NCBI GenBank assembly: GCA_947044405.1
Contig: CAMRHE010000156.1
Location: 1,345,001 to 1,409,000 of the forward strand
Reading direction: 5' to 3'
Source: Leptodactylus fallax
Lineage: Eukaryota; Chordata; Amphibia; Anura; Leptodactylidae
DNA: 64,000 bases
The number at the start of each line of letters is the position of its first letter. The first letter of the stretch is position 1. The position numbers were made by a program, and so were the translations under genes. Positions 1-9,863 of this stretch are shown here, piece by piece. A model generated the notes under the pieces. It ran no database searches and was not told the DNA's origin. It saw only the letters and a program-made list of their open reading frames with translations.

Positions 1-165
1 TATGATTTAAAAAGAGAAAACACAGAAGTTTGACAATAAATGGCTTCAACCAACCGCTAACCATAAGTGGAGAAAAAGTTTTTGTGTTATCTTTCATATT
101 CTCTGAAAAAAAGGCCAAAAAAACAAAAAAATCTGCTGGGGTATGTAAACTTTTTAGCACAACTG
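1..165. mobile_element. Terminal part of a Tc1-like transposon (rest lies left of the window)
   Basis: The end sequence GTATGTAAACTTTTTAGCAC followed by AACTG and a TA dinucleotide (166-167) is the style of terminus seen in Tc1-like elements that insert at TA. The AT-rich upstream stretch resembles the untranslated arm of such elements. The sequence right of 167 is hAT coding sequence, so this copy jumped into the hAT element. Only the end is visible, so neither transposase nor opposite terminus can be checked. The family call rests on recognition of the terminus. Confidence 0.6.
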
Positions 166-167
166 TA

Positions 168-1500
168 CACAGGGGAGTACCTCTGTCCGCTTGGATCATA
201 AAGAAATAGTTTATGGCTTTTCTCTGTTCATATAGTCGATCCAACGTATGGAGGGTGGAATTCCAACGGGTGGAAACATCGCATATCAACCTATGTTGTG
301 GGAGGCCGTTCTGCCACTGCAGCTCAAGGAGGGTGTGCTTGGCGGTGTACGAGTGGCTGAAGTGCACGCAAAGTTTCCTTGACATTTTTAGGATTTCTTG
401 CAGATGGGTTGAACACTTAAGGAAACACTTGACAACCAGATTGAACACGTGTGCCATGCAGGGCGCATGGCTCAGCCCTCCTTGATGAAGCGTCGACACC
501 ATGTTCTTCGCATTGTCGGTCGCCATGGTTCCGATTTTGAGGGGTTGCAGAGAAAGCCAGGATTCGATTTCTTGAGGAAGGACATAGAGAAGTTACTCCC
601 CTGTATGACTTTGTTCTCCCAGGCAAACGAGGTGTAGAACAGCATGACACCGCTGTGCCCTGCACATGTGGTATGCTGGAGGAGCACTGTGAATTGTCCC
701 TGCAGTGGAGGCTGAGGAGACAGTGGAGGATGAGACTGACATTGTTGCAGGACCAACGGCGTGAGAACACGGAGGCTGAAGCTGCGTCACCTGTCCAAGT
801 TGCTGGTGTGTCTGGGCAGGCACGACATTAACCGTAAATGACATATAATGTCCTTGACCGTAGTTACAGCTACACATGTCGGCACTGCCGTGCACTTTGT
901 CAGACAACGACAGGCTCAAGGACTGGCCCACCTTCTCTTCTACATATTTGTGCAGGGCTGGTACTGCCTTTTTGGCAAAGAAATGATGGCAAGGGACTCT
1001 CCACCTCGGCTCTGCACAAGCCATGAGTTCTCTGAAAGGTGCAGAGTCCACTACTTGGAAAAGGAGGGACTGCTACACCAGCAACTTGGACAGGAGCATG
1101 TTCAGCTTCTGCACTGTTGGATGAGTGCACGCATACTGTTGTCTCTTCGAAATTGCTTCCGTGATGGATTGCTGACGCAATGACTGACTAGGAGGAGGAG
1201 CAGGAGCATCACGACCAGCAGATGATGGGAAAGACACACATCTTCCTTTGGCTGAAGTTGTGGAGCCTTGTCTGCCTGAAATGGCGTGCGTGCCTCTGGG
1301 TGCTGCAACCGTTACTGCGGCAAGCTGGACCACCACATTGGAGCCACAACTCTCCCAGGACACTTTATGGTGATGCTGCATATGTTGACGCAGGGCTGTG
1401 GTGCCAAAATTGGCACCCTGGCCACACTTCACCTTCTGCTTGAACATATGGCCATGTTGACCTCCGCCGGAGGCTTTACAAAAAACTGCCACACCGCCGA
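168..1500 (-). pseudogene. hAT-superfamily transposase, decayed (BED finger plus RNase H-like domain)
   Basis: Read on the minus strand, this stretch is a broken transposase. Near 1350-1440 is a BED-type zinc-finger remnant (VKCGQGANFG, then HMQHHH). Around 420-540 is a region starting ATDNAKNM and GLSHAPCMAH, and at about 240-420 motifs such as LLELQWQNG and CDVSTRWNSTL, typical of the RNase H-fold core of ZBED-like hAT transposases. Several frames must be joined to read it and stops interrupt it. The Tc1-like element at 1-165 cuts its C-terminal part, so the dimerisation domain is not in the window. It would have cut and pasted its own DNA; it cannot act now. Confidence 0.75.
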
Positions 1501-1911
1501 GTAGGTGATTTTACCCCCAACAATCCGCGCTAACTGACTGCTACCGCCACTGCCTCCGTGAACCCCTGCACCACTGCTTCCCGGGCAGGTAGGCTGCTGC
1601 AAAGTGGGTGGTCTACCCCGGGCAAGTGTGGATCCCGACCTGCCACCCTGCTGACTCCCCCGCTGCCTCATGCACAAGCTGCAACCCTCTTCTCCTGATG
1701 ACGATAAAGCCCATCCCAATTATGATCGGCTACATCGTCATCCACTACAGTCTGCAGTTCACTGATGTCCTCCTCAACACCAGCTCCCATGCCACTCTCC
1801 TCATCACTACTTGCTGGAGGAAGCGGCGGATGTCTCCTCCAGATCTTGCCTGAGTAGTAGCTGCTGACTGTCCTCTACACTTACCCCAGTCCCATGGGTC
1901 CACTGCTTTGG
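1501..1911 (-). mobile_element. hAT element, region upstream of the BED finger
   Basis: GC-rich sequence continuous with the transposase remnant at 168-1500. On the minus strand it has acidic and serine-rich codon strings, plausible as a disordered N-terminal region. It stops abruptly at the L2 fragment near 1912, and hAT-like sequence seems to resume at 4546 beyond it. I assign it by continuity rather than by recognisable motifs. Confidence 0.4.
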
Positions 1912-2096
1912 GATAACCTTGGACTTTGACCTATCCTTCAAGCCGCACATCCAAAACCTCAACCCCTCCTGCCGCTTCCAACTTAAGAACATCCATCGAA
2001 TCTGCTCCTTCCTTACCCCAGAAACTACAAAGATGCTAGTTCATGCCCTCATAATCTCCTGCTTAGACTACTGTAACATCCTTCTCCATGGCCTCC
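1912..2096 (+). pseudogene. L2-type LINE reverse transcriptase fragment, part 1
   Basis: The plus strand encodes FDLSFKPHIQNL, a short linker and then SCLDYCNILLHGLL, the signature after the palm of L2/CR1-group LINE reverse transcriptases (an LDYCN block followed by a GLP-like motif). The LINE inserted into the hAT element; its 5' end is truncated, as usual for LINE copies. The coding sequence stops at 2096 where a solo LTR begins and resumes in register at 2954. Confidence 0.8.
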
Positions 2097-2467
2097 TGTG
2101 ATGATTCCACTTAAATATGGCTATAACTCAAAGATGTATTTTGATCTCTGGGTATCGTATCTCCCTCTTAGTTCCATTTACTCATAATGTGCTCAGCCAT
2201 AATCCTAGGCGTATGTTGTCAGTAGGGGCAACCTTGTAACAATAGGGCTTTGTATCCATCCCAGAATAGCTCCATTGAATTCCTAAACAGCCCTGGGTGA
2301 TCAAATATACATGCATTGTTCAGCCTGGGCTGTTAGATCAGACATGGTTGATAACATTGTATCATTTCACTTGGTCCCATCTCCTTACAAAGAATCTTGA
2401 CTTGAGTGCATTAATCAATCAGACTTGCCGTCACCGGTGACCTCATTCTGGGTGGTGTAATCAAGGG

Positions 2468-2474
2468 TATAAAA
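2468..2474 (+). promoter_or_regulatory. TATA box inside the solo LTR
   Basis: TATAAAA in the context GGGTATAAAATATG, about 370 bp into the LTR, in the position expected at the U3/R boundary. Whether it is active is unknown. Confidence 0.5.
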
Positions 2475-2811
2475 TATGAGGTAAGAGGTCAGTGGGAGGA
2501 GATTGGGCTGAGACTACAAGGAGAATACTATGATGAGACTACAGAGAGACTACTGGGATATCCTGTGATGAGCATGCAGGCTGGAATGCTGCTGCTAGGA
2601 GCCTCCACTGGTTACCTCCACATGCTATGTGTGAGGGTTGGATTATAGAGCCACATCCAGGATATATGTGGTAAAGTAATTATTTCACTTTTATTCCCTT
2701 TTATTTTAATGTACTGTATCTTGTAACTAGTAACTGTTAATGCTTGCATATATCTGCACATCTGTTCTGAACTGCATGTGTTAGATGTTAATACCGACCC
2801 ATTTAGGGTTT

Positions 2812-2817
2812 AATAAA
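2812..2817 (+). promoter_or_regulatory. Polyadenylation signal inside the solo LTR
   Basis: AATAAA, downstream of the TATA box and 131 bp before the LTR end, consistent with an R/U5 polyadenylation signal. Confidence 0.5.
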
Positions 2818-2953
2818 TATACAAAATTTAGAAAGCTTGTCTTGTATTTATCTTGTGGACCCAGCACTCACTGGCGGTGAGTGTGGTTTTTAGGAAAGAA
2901 GTCTCAGGTGTGGCCAAAGCGGTGTTGGCGCACTGAGGATCTTTCACACCTCC

Positions 2954-3140
2954 CATCAAATACTCTTGCCCCCCTCCAGTCCACCTTAAATTGCACGGCT
3001 CGCTTAATACACTTCTCCCCCTGTTCTTCATCGGCAGATCCCCTCTGCCAATCCCTTCACTGGCTACCCGTTGCCCAGCGAATAGAGTTCAAATTACTAA
3101 CGCTGACATACAAAGTCATCCACAACCTGTCCCCTCCATA
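2954..3140 (+). pseudogene. L2-type LINE reverse transcriptase fragment, part 2
   Basis: Continues the L2 protein after the solo LTR. It encodes NTLAPLQSTLNCTARLI, then LHWLPVAQRIEFKLL and TYKVIHNLSPPY, the conserved C-terminal HWLPV block of L2-group reverse transcriptases. It is cut at a TA dinucleotide (3139-3140) by the Tc1-like element at 3141-4064 and resumes after it. Confidence 0.85.
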
Positions 3141-4064
<924 letters not shown>

Positions 4065-4066
4065 TA

Positions 4067-4545
4067 TATCTCTGACCTAATCTCCTGCTACCTGCCCGCA
4101 CGTACTGTAACCTCCGATCCTCCAAAGACCTCCTACTCTGATCTGCTCTTATCCGCTCTTCACACAACCGTCTCCAAGACTTCTCCTGTCCATCCCCCAT
4201 ACTCTGGAACTCATTACCAAGACACATAAGACTGACCCCAACAATCACAAGCTTCAAGAAGGCCCTAAAGATTCACCTATTCAGGAAGGCCTATAACCCC
4301 CAATAACGCTATTGTCTCCATACCACCACCTGAACAGCCTCTACCCCCAACTTCTGTCTCTATCCCTCTTCCTTCATAGATTGTAAGCCCTTGTGGGCAG
4401 GGCCCTGTATCCCTCTGTGCCAGTTGGTCACTGTTAGTATTATCTGTTTTGTATATCTTGTGTACCGTATGTTAACCCTCCAATGTAAAGCACCATGGAA
4501 TTAATGGTGCTATATATATAAATAAACAATAATAATAATAATACC
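4067..4545 (+). mobile_element. L2-type LINE 3' end
   Basis: Continues the L2 copy after the Tc1-like insertion. The end of the coding region (a block reading WNSLPRH in one frame) is followed by the 3' UTR with TTGTAAGCCCTTGTGGGCAG and a run of AAT repeats at about 4528-4542, the simple-repeat tail typical of L2-group LINEs. The three L2 pieces (1912-2096, 2954-3140, 4067-4545) belong to one insertion. Confidence 0.8.
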
Positions 4546-4973
4546 TCCTCCTCACTGTACAGTGGATCTGAGCCCACAGCATAGGGTACTTCTCTAGCTG
4601 AGGGAACAGAAAAGGACAGAGACAGGTTGAGGACTAGTGAGGACATAGGGCCTGCTGCCGGGCCATGCCAACTAAGGGTTGTGTCTGACGAACCCACTGA
4701 CTCTTGGCTGGGGGTGTCTAATGTGACTTGGGATGAATTGGATGACCGAGTTTACAACTGTTGGGTTGCTGGTCAAGACACAACCGCTACTTGACACTGG
4801 GAGCTCAGACCACTGTAACTGACCCCTGCTGCCAAAGGCAGAGATTTGTGGCTCCGAATTATTGACAATACTGTATTGATAAATGGCCTGCAACTTTATA
4901 CTGGAAACAAAATGACGAATATGGTCCTCCTTATGGGTTTCCACACTAATAAACACCTTTAAATAAGGTGTAT
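4546..4973 (-). mobile_element. hAT-derived sequence flanking the L2 insertion
   Basis: Sequence on the far side of the L2 insertion. On the minus strand it has open stretches rich in Ser, Pro and acidic residues and seems to join the segment ending at 1911. I cannot identify a domain. It ends at a small palindrome (ACACCTTTAAATAAGGTGT, about 4954-4972), where orientation switches. Confidence 0.35.
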
Positions 4974-5064
4974 GCTCCTCCAGCATACCACATGCGCAGG
5001 GCACAGCGGTGTAACGCTGTTCTACACCTCGTTTACCTGGGCGAACAGAGTCACACAGGGGAGG
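4974..5064 (+). repeat. Inverted copy of part of the hAT transposase
   Basis: About 90 bp, starting TGCTCCTCCAGCATACCACA, nearly identical to the reverse complement of 595-681 in the hAT transposase remnant. The element is therefore rearranged internally: the same coding block occurs in both orientations about 4.3 kb apart. It leads straight into a minisatellite. Confidence 0.75.
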
Positions 5065-5065
5065 A

Positions 5066-5400
5066 ACTGGGCCACTGTATGTCCTCCTCATACTGCTTCC
5101 CACTGGGTCACTCTGTGTACGCCTCATGCCGCTGCCACTGGGTCACTGTATGCCCTCCTCATGCCGCAGCCACTGGGTCACTGTATGCCCTCCTAAGGCT
5201 GCTACTACCTCCACCTCTGCCACTGGGTCACTATATGTCCTCCTAATGCTGCTTCACACTGGGTCACTCTGTGTACTCCTCATGCTGCTGCTACTGGGTC
5301 ACAGTATGTCCTCCTCATGCCACAGCCACTGGGTCACTTTATGTCCTCCTAATGCCGCTGCCACTGGGTCACTGTATGGCATCCTCATGCTGCTGCCAAC
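5066..5400. repeat. Minisatellite, about 36-bp unit
   Basis: Roughly nine imperfect head-to-tail copies of a unit containing CACTGGGTCACTGTATG and CCTCCTCATGC. The first unit overlaps the end of the hAT-derived block at 4974-5064, which suggests it was amplified from that edge. Apparent open frames through it with GHCMPSS-like repeats are a by-product of the unit being a multiple of three. Confidence 0.85.
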
Positions 5401-5855
5401 TCCACATTATGTCGCCTTGCCACTCTGTAGACATCTATGTGGAATCTGCAGACAAGGGTGTAAAAGGAGTGCGCTCTTTCACGCTACAGTAGGATGTTGG
5501 GCCTCTGCACGGTTCTTTCTACCTGGCACTAACAAGGACCTGTAAGGCTGGGTTCACACTTGAGTTAGTTGGTCAGTTTTGGCCCCGTAACTGTCCAAAT
5601 AAGTGAAGTGTACAGCGGTTCTAAGAGCGACGCCTGTCATGTGCATGTCATTCGGACTCACAGTATTGTTTGACTACCACAGTAGGGTCCCTATGCGTGT
5701 TACTGCAAGGCAAAGTGTTCTACACAAATATACAGGCTCTCTGAAGCTAGGAAATAGCTGTTTTTTAGCGATATTCGCCGTGAAGTAATTCGGATCGAAG
5801 CAAATTTTTTTGGAACTGCCAAATTGAACTTTTGAGAAATTCGCTCATCTCTACT
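5401..5855 (-). mobile_element. Outer end of the hAT element
   Basis: Ends with AATTCGCTCATCTCTA; its complement TAGAGATGAGCGAATT is a terminus style seen in anuran hAT elements. It would be the 5' end of the minus-strand hAT copy whose transposase lies at 168-1500. The opposite terminus is outside the window, so the boundary and 8-bp duplication cannot be confirmed. Confidence 0.45.
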
Positions 5856-6003
5856 CTTAACACTGCTTCGGACACTGACTTGGCTATTAACTGAGAGATA
5901 TTGAGGACCAGAACCACTGTTATACCAAATCCAAGGTAGGGATAGAGAGTGGAAAAAGATCAGCGCTTACCAAGATGTCGTCTAGAGATCCTTTATTATT
6001 ACC

Positions 6004-6051
6004 AGAGGGGACAACGCGTTTCAGAACAATAGCTCCTTTTTCAAGTGCATA
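6004..6051 (-). ncRNA. Degenerate hammerhead-like motif in the PLE-L 3' terminal region
   Basis: On the minus strand CTTGAAAAAGGAGCTATTG is followed by TTCTGAAACGCGTTGTC. The GAAACGCGTTGTC half looks like the GAAA box, stem III and a GUC cleavage triplet. The CTGANGA half is mutated. PLEs are known to carry hammerhead ribozymes in their terminal repeats, so this is probably a decayed one. Self-cleavage is unlikely. Confidence 0.4.
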
Positions 6052-6539
6052 AATTGGTGCATGCGAACCTAGGCTACTCTTGCCATATTTAAATAGCAAA
6101 GACACAATATGGACACTTCCTGTTTACAACATACAGATAACAATGGACAAATATGCAATAAAAAACAGTGTTTGTGCAAGTTGAATAGATAAAATAACAT
6201 CATATTGCTACAGTGAATAAAAACCATTAAAAATACATTCATAATTATGGAAAAATAAGTAATATCTTTAAAGATTCCATATATAGCGTCCACGTGTAGT
6301 GGACTGCGCATGTCCAATAAAATACTGCTTAAAACTGTCCAATAGGGATTAAGGGAATGGCTGTATAATGTACTAGAGCTTGCGCATGCGCAGAAGCCCT
6401 GCGCGTCTTTCCAATAATGCCCATAGTATAAACTGAAAGTGCGCAGTAGCGCAACGCGCGTCCCTTGATGTTGCCAGGTTTCTAGACATGCACTAGACAT
6501 GCGCATTCTACTGGAGGCAGACATAGAATGCTATTAAAG

Positions 6540-6954
6540 GCTGAAAGATAAAAAGACCATGGCACAAAAACTAAAATTACATAGGAATTCTGAACATAGG
6601 TCTACAACTTGATTTATGAATGAAAATAAATAGTATCTCGTTGCATAAAAAGATCATACATCTAAAAATGTGGAATAAATAATTAAATATATATCTCATA
6701 TAAAATTATACTATATTAACATTAAAAATATATATTTTAGGGGTATTACAATTATTTGTTGTTAGGGAAATATTAAATGCACCAAATAAATGAGCATATA
6801 TAGATAGTGTGTGTGTGTGTGTATATATATATTTACACACACACATAAAACACATGACTGTATGCATAATATTATCAAGTGATATCCTCTAGAGCCTCGT
6901 TCAAACCAACCGGGGTAAGAGTATTAAGTTGGTAAATCCAAAACATCTCTCTTC

Positions 6955-6957
<3 letters not shown>
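6540..6957. other. Untranslated 3' region of PLE-L with a TG/TA microsatellite
   Basis: AT-rich non-coding sequence, reverse complement of 14591-14965 in PLE-R. It contains a (GT)n(AT)n run at about 6808-6846 that is much longer in PLE-R. No gene seen. Confidence 0.7.

Positions 6958-6984
<27 letters not shown>
6958..6984. repeat. Poly(T) tract
   Basis: An uninterrupted T run of about 27 bases, hence poly(A) on the PLE coding strand, directly after the endonuclease frame. It may be an internal A-rich feature of the PLE or replication slippage. Confidence 0.8.
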
Positions 6985-6990
<6 letters not shown>

Positions 6991-7228
6991 CAAAACAGTT
7001 TATCACATTATGGCCAATTTGATTAATGGGAGTAACCTTAAAACCCTTAAATTCTTTTTTGTGTGCAATTAGGGCGTGACGGCATACACTATGTCTCAGG
7101 TATCCATTTTGTACATTTGAGTGATGTTTGTTTACCCTATTCCTCAGACTCATAATAGTGCGGCCCACATATTGTAGTCCACATGGACATTCAAGTAAGT
7201 AAACCACATATGAGGAGGAACAATCCAT
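6983..7228 (-). pseudogene. PLE GIY-YIG-like endonuclease domain
   Basis: Open frame of 81 residues with YVVYLLECPCGLQYVGRT near its start, the GIY-YIG-type core of PLE endonucleases (here VVY...YVG) with the PLE-typical CPCGL. It ends NCFEI and a stop. In a complete PLE it is fused to the C-terminus of the reverse transcriptase and nicks target DNA to prime reverse transcription. Here it is one frame off the reverse transcriptase; the break lies in a run of A residues around 7229-7235, so a single-base indel separates the two domains. Confidence 0.85.
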
Positions 7229-8795
7229 GTAATTTTTTTAACGAAAAGATTCTCCCAGTAGAATTACTTACTATTTCTGTAATGTTGTGTTGTATTGACT
7301 TACAACATTTGCATTTAACATGGCTGCATCTAATACTACCTTTTTTAACTTCAGGAAGGCTAGTCGTTATTTTACGATGTATTGCTGTTCTAAGTCTGCT
7401 TGGGGCCAAGATGCTCTTCATGGTTTTAGCCCTTCTAAATGTGATGCCAGGATTTTTTGGAAGTATAGTTTTTAAATATTGATCGTTCAAAAGAATATAC
7501 CAATATTTGCGTAAAATAGATCTAATTTCCTGATGTTCTGCATTGTATGTTGTGAGGAAATTATGGCCATAAGTGTTATTTTTATTTTCTGTATATGGTT
7601 TGAGACAATCTATTTGTGAGAGTTGATCTGTTTTGGACTTGGCTCTCTCAATCAAATGATGGGGATAGTGTTTCTCAGTAAACCTTCTCCTTATTATTTC
7701 ACTTTGCTGTTGGTAGTCTGTTTCTTTGGTACAGTTCCTACGTATTCTTTTATATTGACCAAATGGAACATTACTTTTCCATTTCTTGTAGTGAAGACTC
7801 TTGTAGTCCAACAAACTATTACAGTCAACCGTTTTGAAAAATGTTTTACTGGATATTTCGTTACCATTTCCCATTAGAGGCAGATCAAAATATTCTATTT
7901 CCATGGTTCCAATTTTTCCAGAGAATGTTATACCCTTATCGTTATTGTTCAAACATGTCTCAAAATCTTGGAATGATTGTGGGGTACCTTTCCATATAAA
8001 TAACAGGTCATCTATGTATCTTTTGTAGTACACAATGTGCTTGGACCAAGTATGTTGTCCATATATGTACTCCTCTTCAAAGATTCCCATATACAAATTG
8101 GCATAACTGGGGGCAAATTTGGTCCCCATAGCCGTTCCACGTATTTGTATGTAGGTTTTTTTTTTTTCAAATTGGAACACATTATGTTCTAATATGAATT
8201 GTATACCCTTTAACAAAAAATCTTTCTGTAAGGATGGCATGGATTCATTTTTTTCCAGTACTTTAGAAATTGCCTGGATACCCTTATCATGCGGAATATT
8301 GGTATATAGTGATGAAACATCTAACGTGGCCAAAATATAAGATGGATCCCATGTGAGTGGAAATAAATCTACTAGCAGGTTGGTGGAGTCCCGTAAATAT
8401 GATGGTAGTTTCACCACCAGTTTCTGAAGATGTAAATCTATATAATGTGACAGATTGCGTGTAATGACATTCATCCCAGATATAATTGGTCTGCCTGGGG
8501 GATTTTTGGGGTCCTTATGAATTTTGGAGAGATGATGGAACAACCCCAGTGTGGGATTACAGATCGTGAGAAATTCTTTTTCTTTCTTCGTCAATATACC
8601 ATTGGTGTAACCTTCCATTTTGAGGGCATTATAATGAGATAAATGGTTGCCAGTAGGCTCTTTGGTTAGTTGTTTATGGTGACGCGTATCAGACAAGATA
8701 TTAAAAGCTTCCTTTAGGTATTTTTCACGGTCTTGGACTACAACTCCTCCCCCTTTGTCAGCATTACGTATAACTATGTTAGTATTTTTGGACAA
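7191..8795 (-). pseudogene. PLE reverse transcriptase, long open frame
   Basis: The 534-residue frame starts SKNTNIVIRNADKGGGVVVQ, then LFHHLSKIHKDP and PGRPIISGMN (finger motifs), LATLDVSSLYTNIPH (palm A, catalytic D), RGTAMGTKFAPSYANLYM and YYKRYIDDLLFIW (palm C with the DD pair). All three catalytic aspartates are present. The C-terminal part (CKCCKSI) resembles the linker before the nuclease. Telomerase-like PLE reverse transcriptases of this type copy element RNA at a nicked target. The frame is broken at both ends: against the nuclease at about 7230, and against the N-terminal region at about 8780-8880, where a frameshift is shared with PLE-R. Confidence 0.9.
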
Positions 8796-9115
8796 CGCCT
8801 GGATAGCTTTATTCTCATCTTTAGTGAGATTCCATACATGTGGATTAGAACAGTTTTTATTTCTGAGATTTCTAAAGTCAGTTGCAACAAGAGAAAATAG
8901 GTTTCAATAGCATTCCCTTTACGATAAATCGGGTAAAATTGAGACTTAGGTTTAAGATCTGTAAATATTGGAGTAGGTTCTAAATTTCCTGAAGGGTTGG
9001 GGGATTTCTCCTGGTTGGTCACACTGCCATTAATCATAGTATTTGTAAAGGTTGTTTTTGGACATTATGCTAAAATGTCTACTGAGATTCAGTTTTCGAA
9101 TATATTGATTAAGAT
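8774..9115 (-). pseudogene. PLE-L N-terminal region next to the reverse transcriptase
   Basis: Encodes TNQEKSPNPSGNLEPTPIFT and LKPKSQFYPIYRKGN, then slips frame before ADKGGG. In the frame that would join it to the RT, the bases after YRKGNAIETYF read as FRNLRNKNC and HVWNLTKDENKAI. The identical slip occurs at about 12395-12410 in PLE-R. The region ends at the insert at 9128. Confidence 0.75.
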
Positions 9116-9127
9116 CTATGTACAACT
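9116..9127. repeat. Target-site duplication, left copy
   Basis: CTATGTACAACT, repeated exactly at 10110-10121. PLE-R at about 12165-12176 has a single uninterrupted copy (on the opposite strand), giving the empty site. Confidence 0.9.
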
Positions 9128-9320
9128 AGGGACAAGAATCTCTCACATTGAGGAGAGCACCAGTAAAGGTGTGTAGAGATTTTAATTGCCTTTTGCCCTC
9201 TACTTAGCATCTACATATCACAAGGCATTATGGGAAAGGAGCTGGGGAGCTCATGCGCCCTCTATGGGATGTAACAAATCCTCAATTTGCTTTTGACTCA
9301 CCGAGCCTTGAGACAGCAAA

Positions 9321-9420
9321 AGGGATTTTAGCCAAGCCAATTTCACTTATCTGCATACAGCGCTGTTTCCGGATCGTTGTCCTTCATCAGTACAGAGCAA
9401 AGTGAATTGGCTGGCTTAGT
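9321..9420 (-). ncRNA. Type I hammerhead ribozyme, unit 1
   Basis: Minus strand: core CTGATGA at 9390-9384 and GAAA at 9369-9366. Between them AGGACAACGATCCG forms a short stem II (GGA/TCC). ACAGCGCTGT forms palindromic stem III and is followed by A, giving a GUA cleavage triplet; predicted cut between 9356 and 9355. Stem I pairs TCTGTA, just 5' of the core, with TGCAGA just after the cut (six pairs, one G-U). A small internal loop (TGC opposite T) follows, then a further run of about 20 pairs between TAAGCCAGCCAATTCACTT and AAGTGAAATTGGCTTGGCTA with two bulges. Every invariant core base is present. The internal loop in stem I suits the loop-loop contact of fast natural hammerheads. Confidence 0.88.
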
Positions 9421-9632
9421 GGGAGGCAATGAGTGGGTTAGGGACAAGAATCTCTCACATTGAGGAGAGCACCAGTAAAGGTGTGTAGAGATTTTAATTG
9501 CCTTTTGCCCTCTACTTAGCATCTACATATCACAAGGCATTATGGGAAAGGAGCTGGGGAGCTCATGCGCCCTCTATGGGATGTAACAAATCCTCAATTT
9601 GCTTTTGACTCACCGAGCCTTGAGACAGCAAA

Positions 9633-9732
9633 AGGGATTTTAGCCAAGCCAATTTCACTTATCTGCATACAGCGCTGTTTCCGGATCGTTGTCCTTCATC
9701 AGTACAGAGCAAAGTGAATTGGCTGGCTTAGT
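9633..9732 (-). ncRNA. Type I hammerhead ribozyme, unit 2
   Basis: Identical copy 312 bp downstream of unit 1 on the plus map. CTGATGA lies at 9702-9696 and GAAA at 9681-9678; predicted cut between 9668 and 9667. Cleavage at both sites would release a 312-nt linear RNA with 5'-hydroxyl and 2',3'-cyclic phosphate ends, suitable for circularisation. The third unit has lost the CTGATGA half at the fold-back. Confidence 0.88.
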
Positions 9733-9863
9733 GGGAGGCAATGAGTGGGTTAGGGACAAGAATCTCTCACATTGAGGAGAACACCAGTAAAGGTGTGTAG
9801 AGATTTTAATTGCCTTTTGCCCTCTACTTAGCATCTACATATCACAAGGCATTATGGGAAAGG

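Larger units (their letters stand above)
2097..2948 (+). mobile_element. Solo LTR of an LTR retrotransposon or endogenous retrovirus
   Basis: The 852-bp segment starts TGTGATGATT and ends ATCTTTCACA, the canonical TG...CA boundaries, and is flanked by a perfect 5-bp duplication CCTCC (2092-2096 and 2949-2953). It carries a TATA box in the middle (2468-2474) and AATAAA near the end (2812-2817), in the order of U3, R and U5, so its transcription direction is plus. Removing it and one duplication restores the L2 reading frame. No internal gag, pol or env sequence is present, so this is the product of LTR-LTR recombination. A 5-bp duplication suits several LTR lineages, so the family stays open. 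Confidence 0.85.

Noticed and set aside
5066..5400. Possible repeat protein (GHCMPSS-like units) on the plus strand
   Set aside because: The frame is open only because the DNA is a 36-bp tandem repeat; there is no start context and no conservation.
6004..6051. Active hammerhead at the PLE-L 3' end
   Set aside because: GAAAC and a GUC-like site are present but CTGANGA is lost, so I list it only as a degenerate motif.
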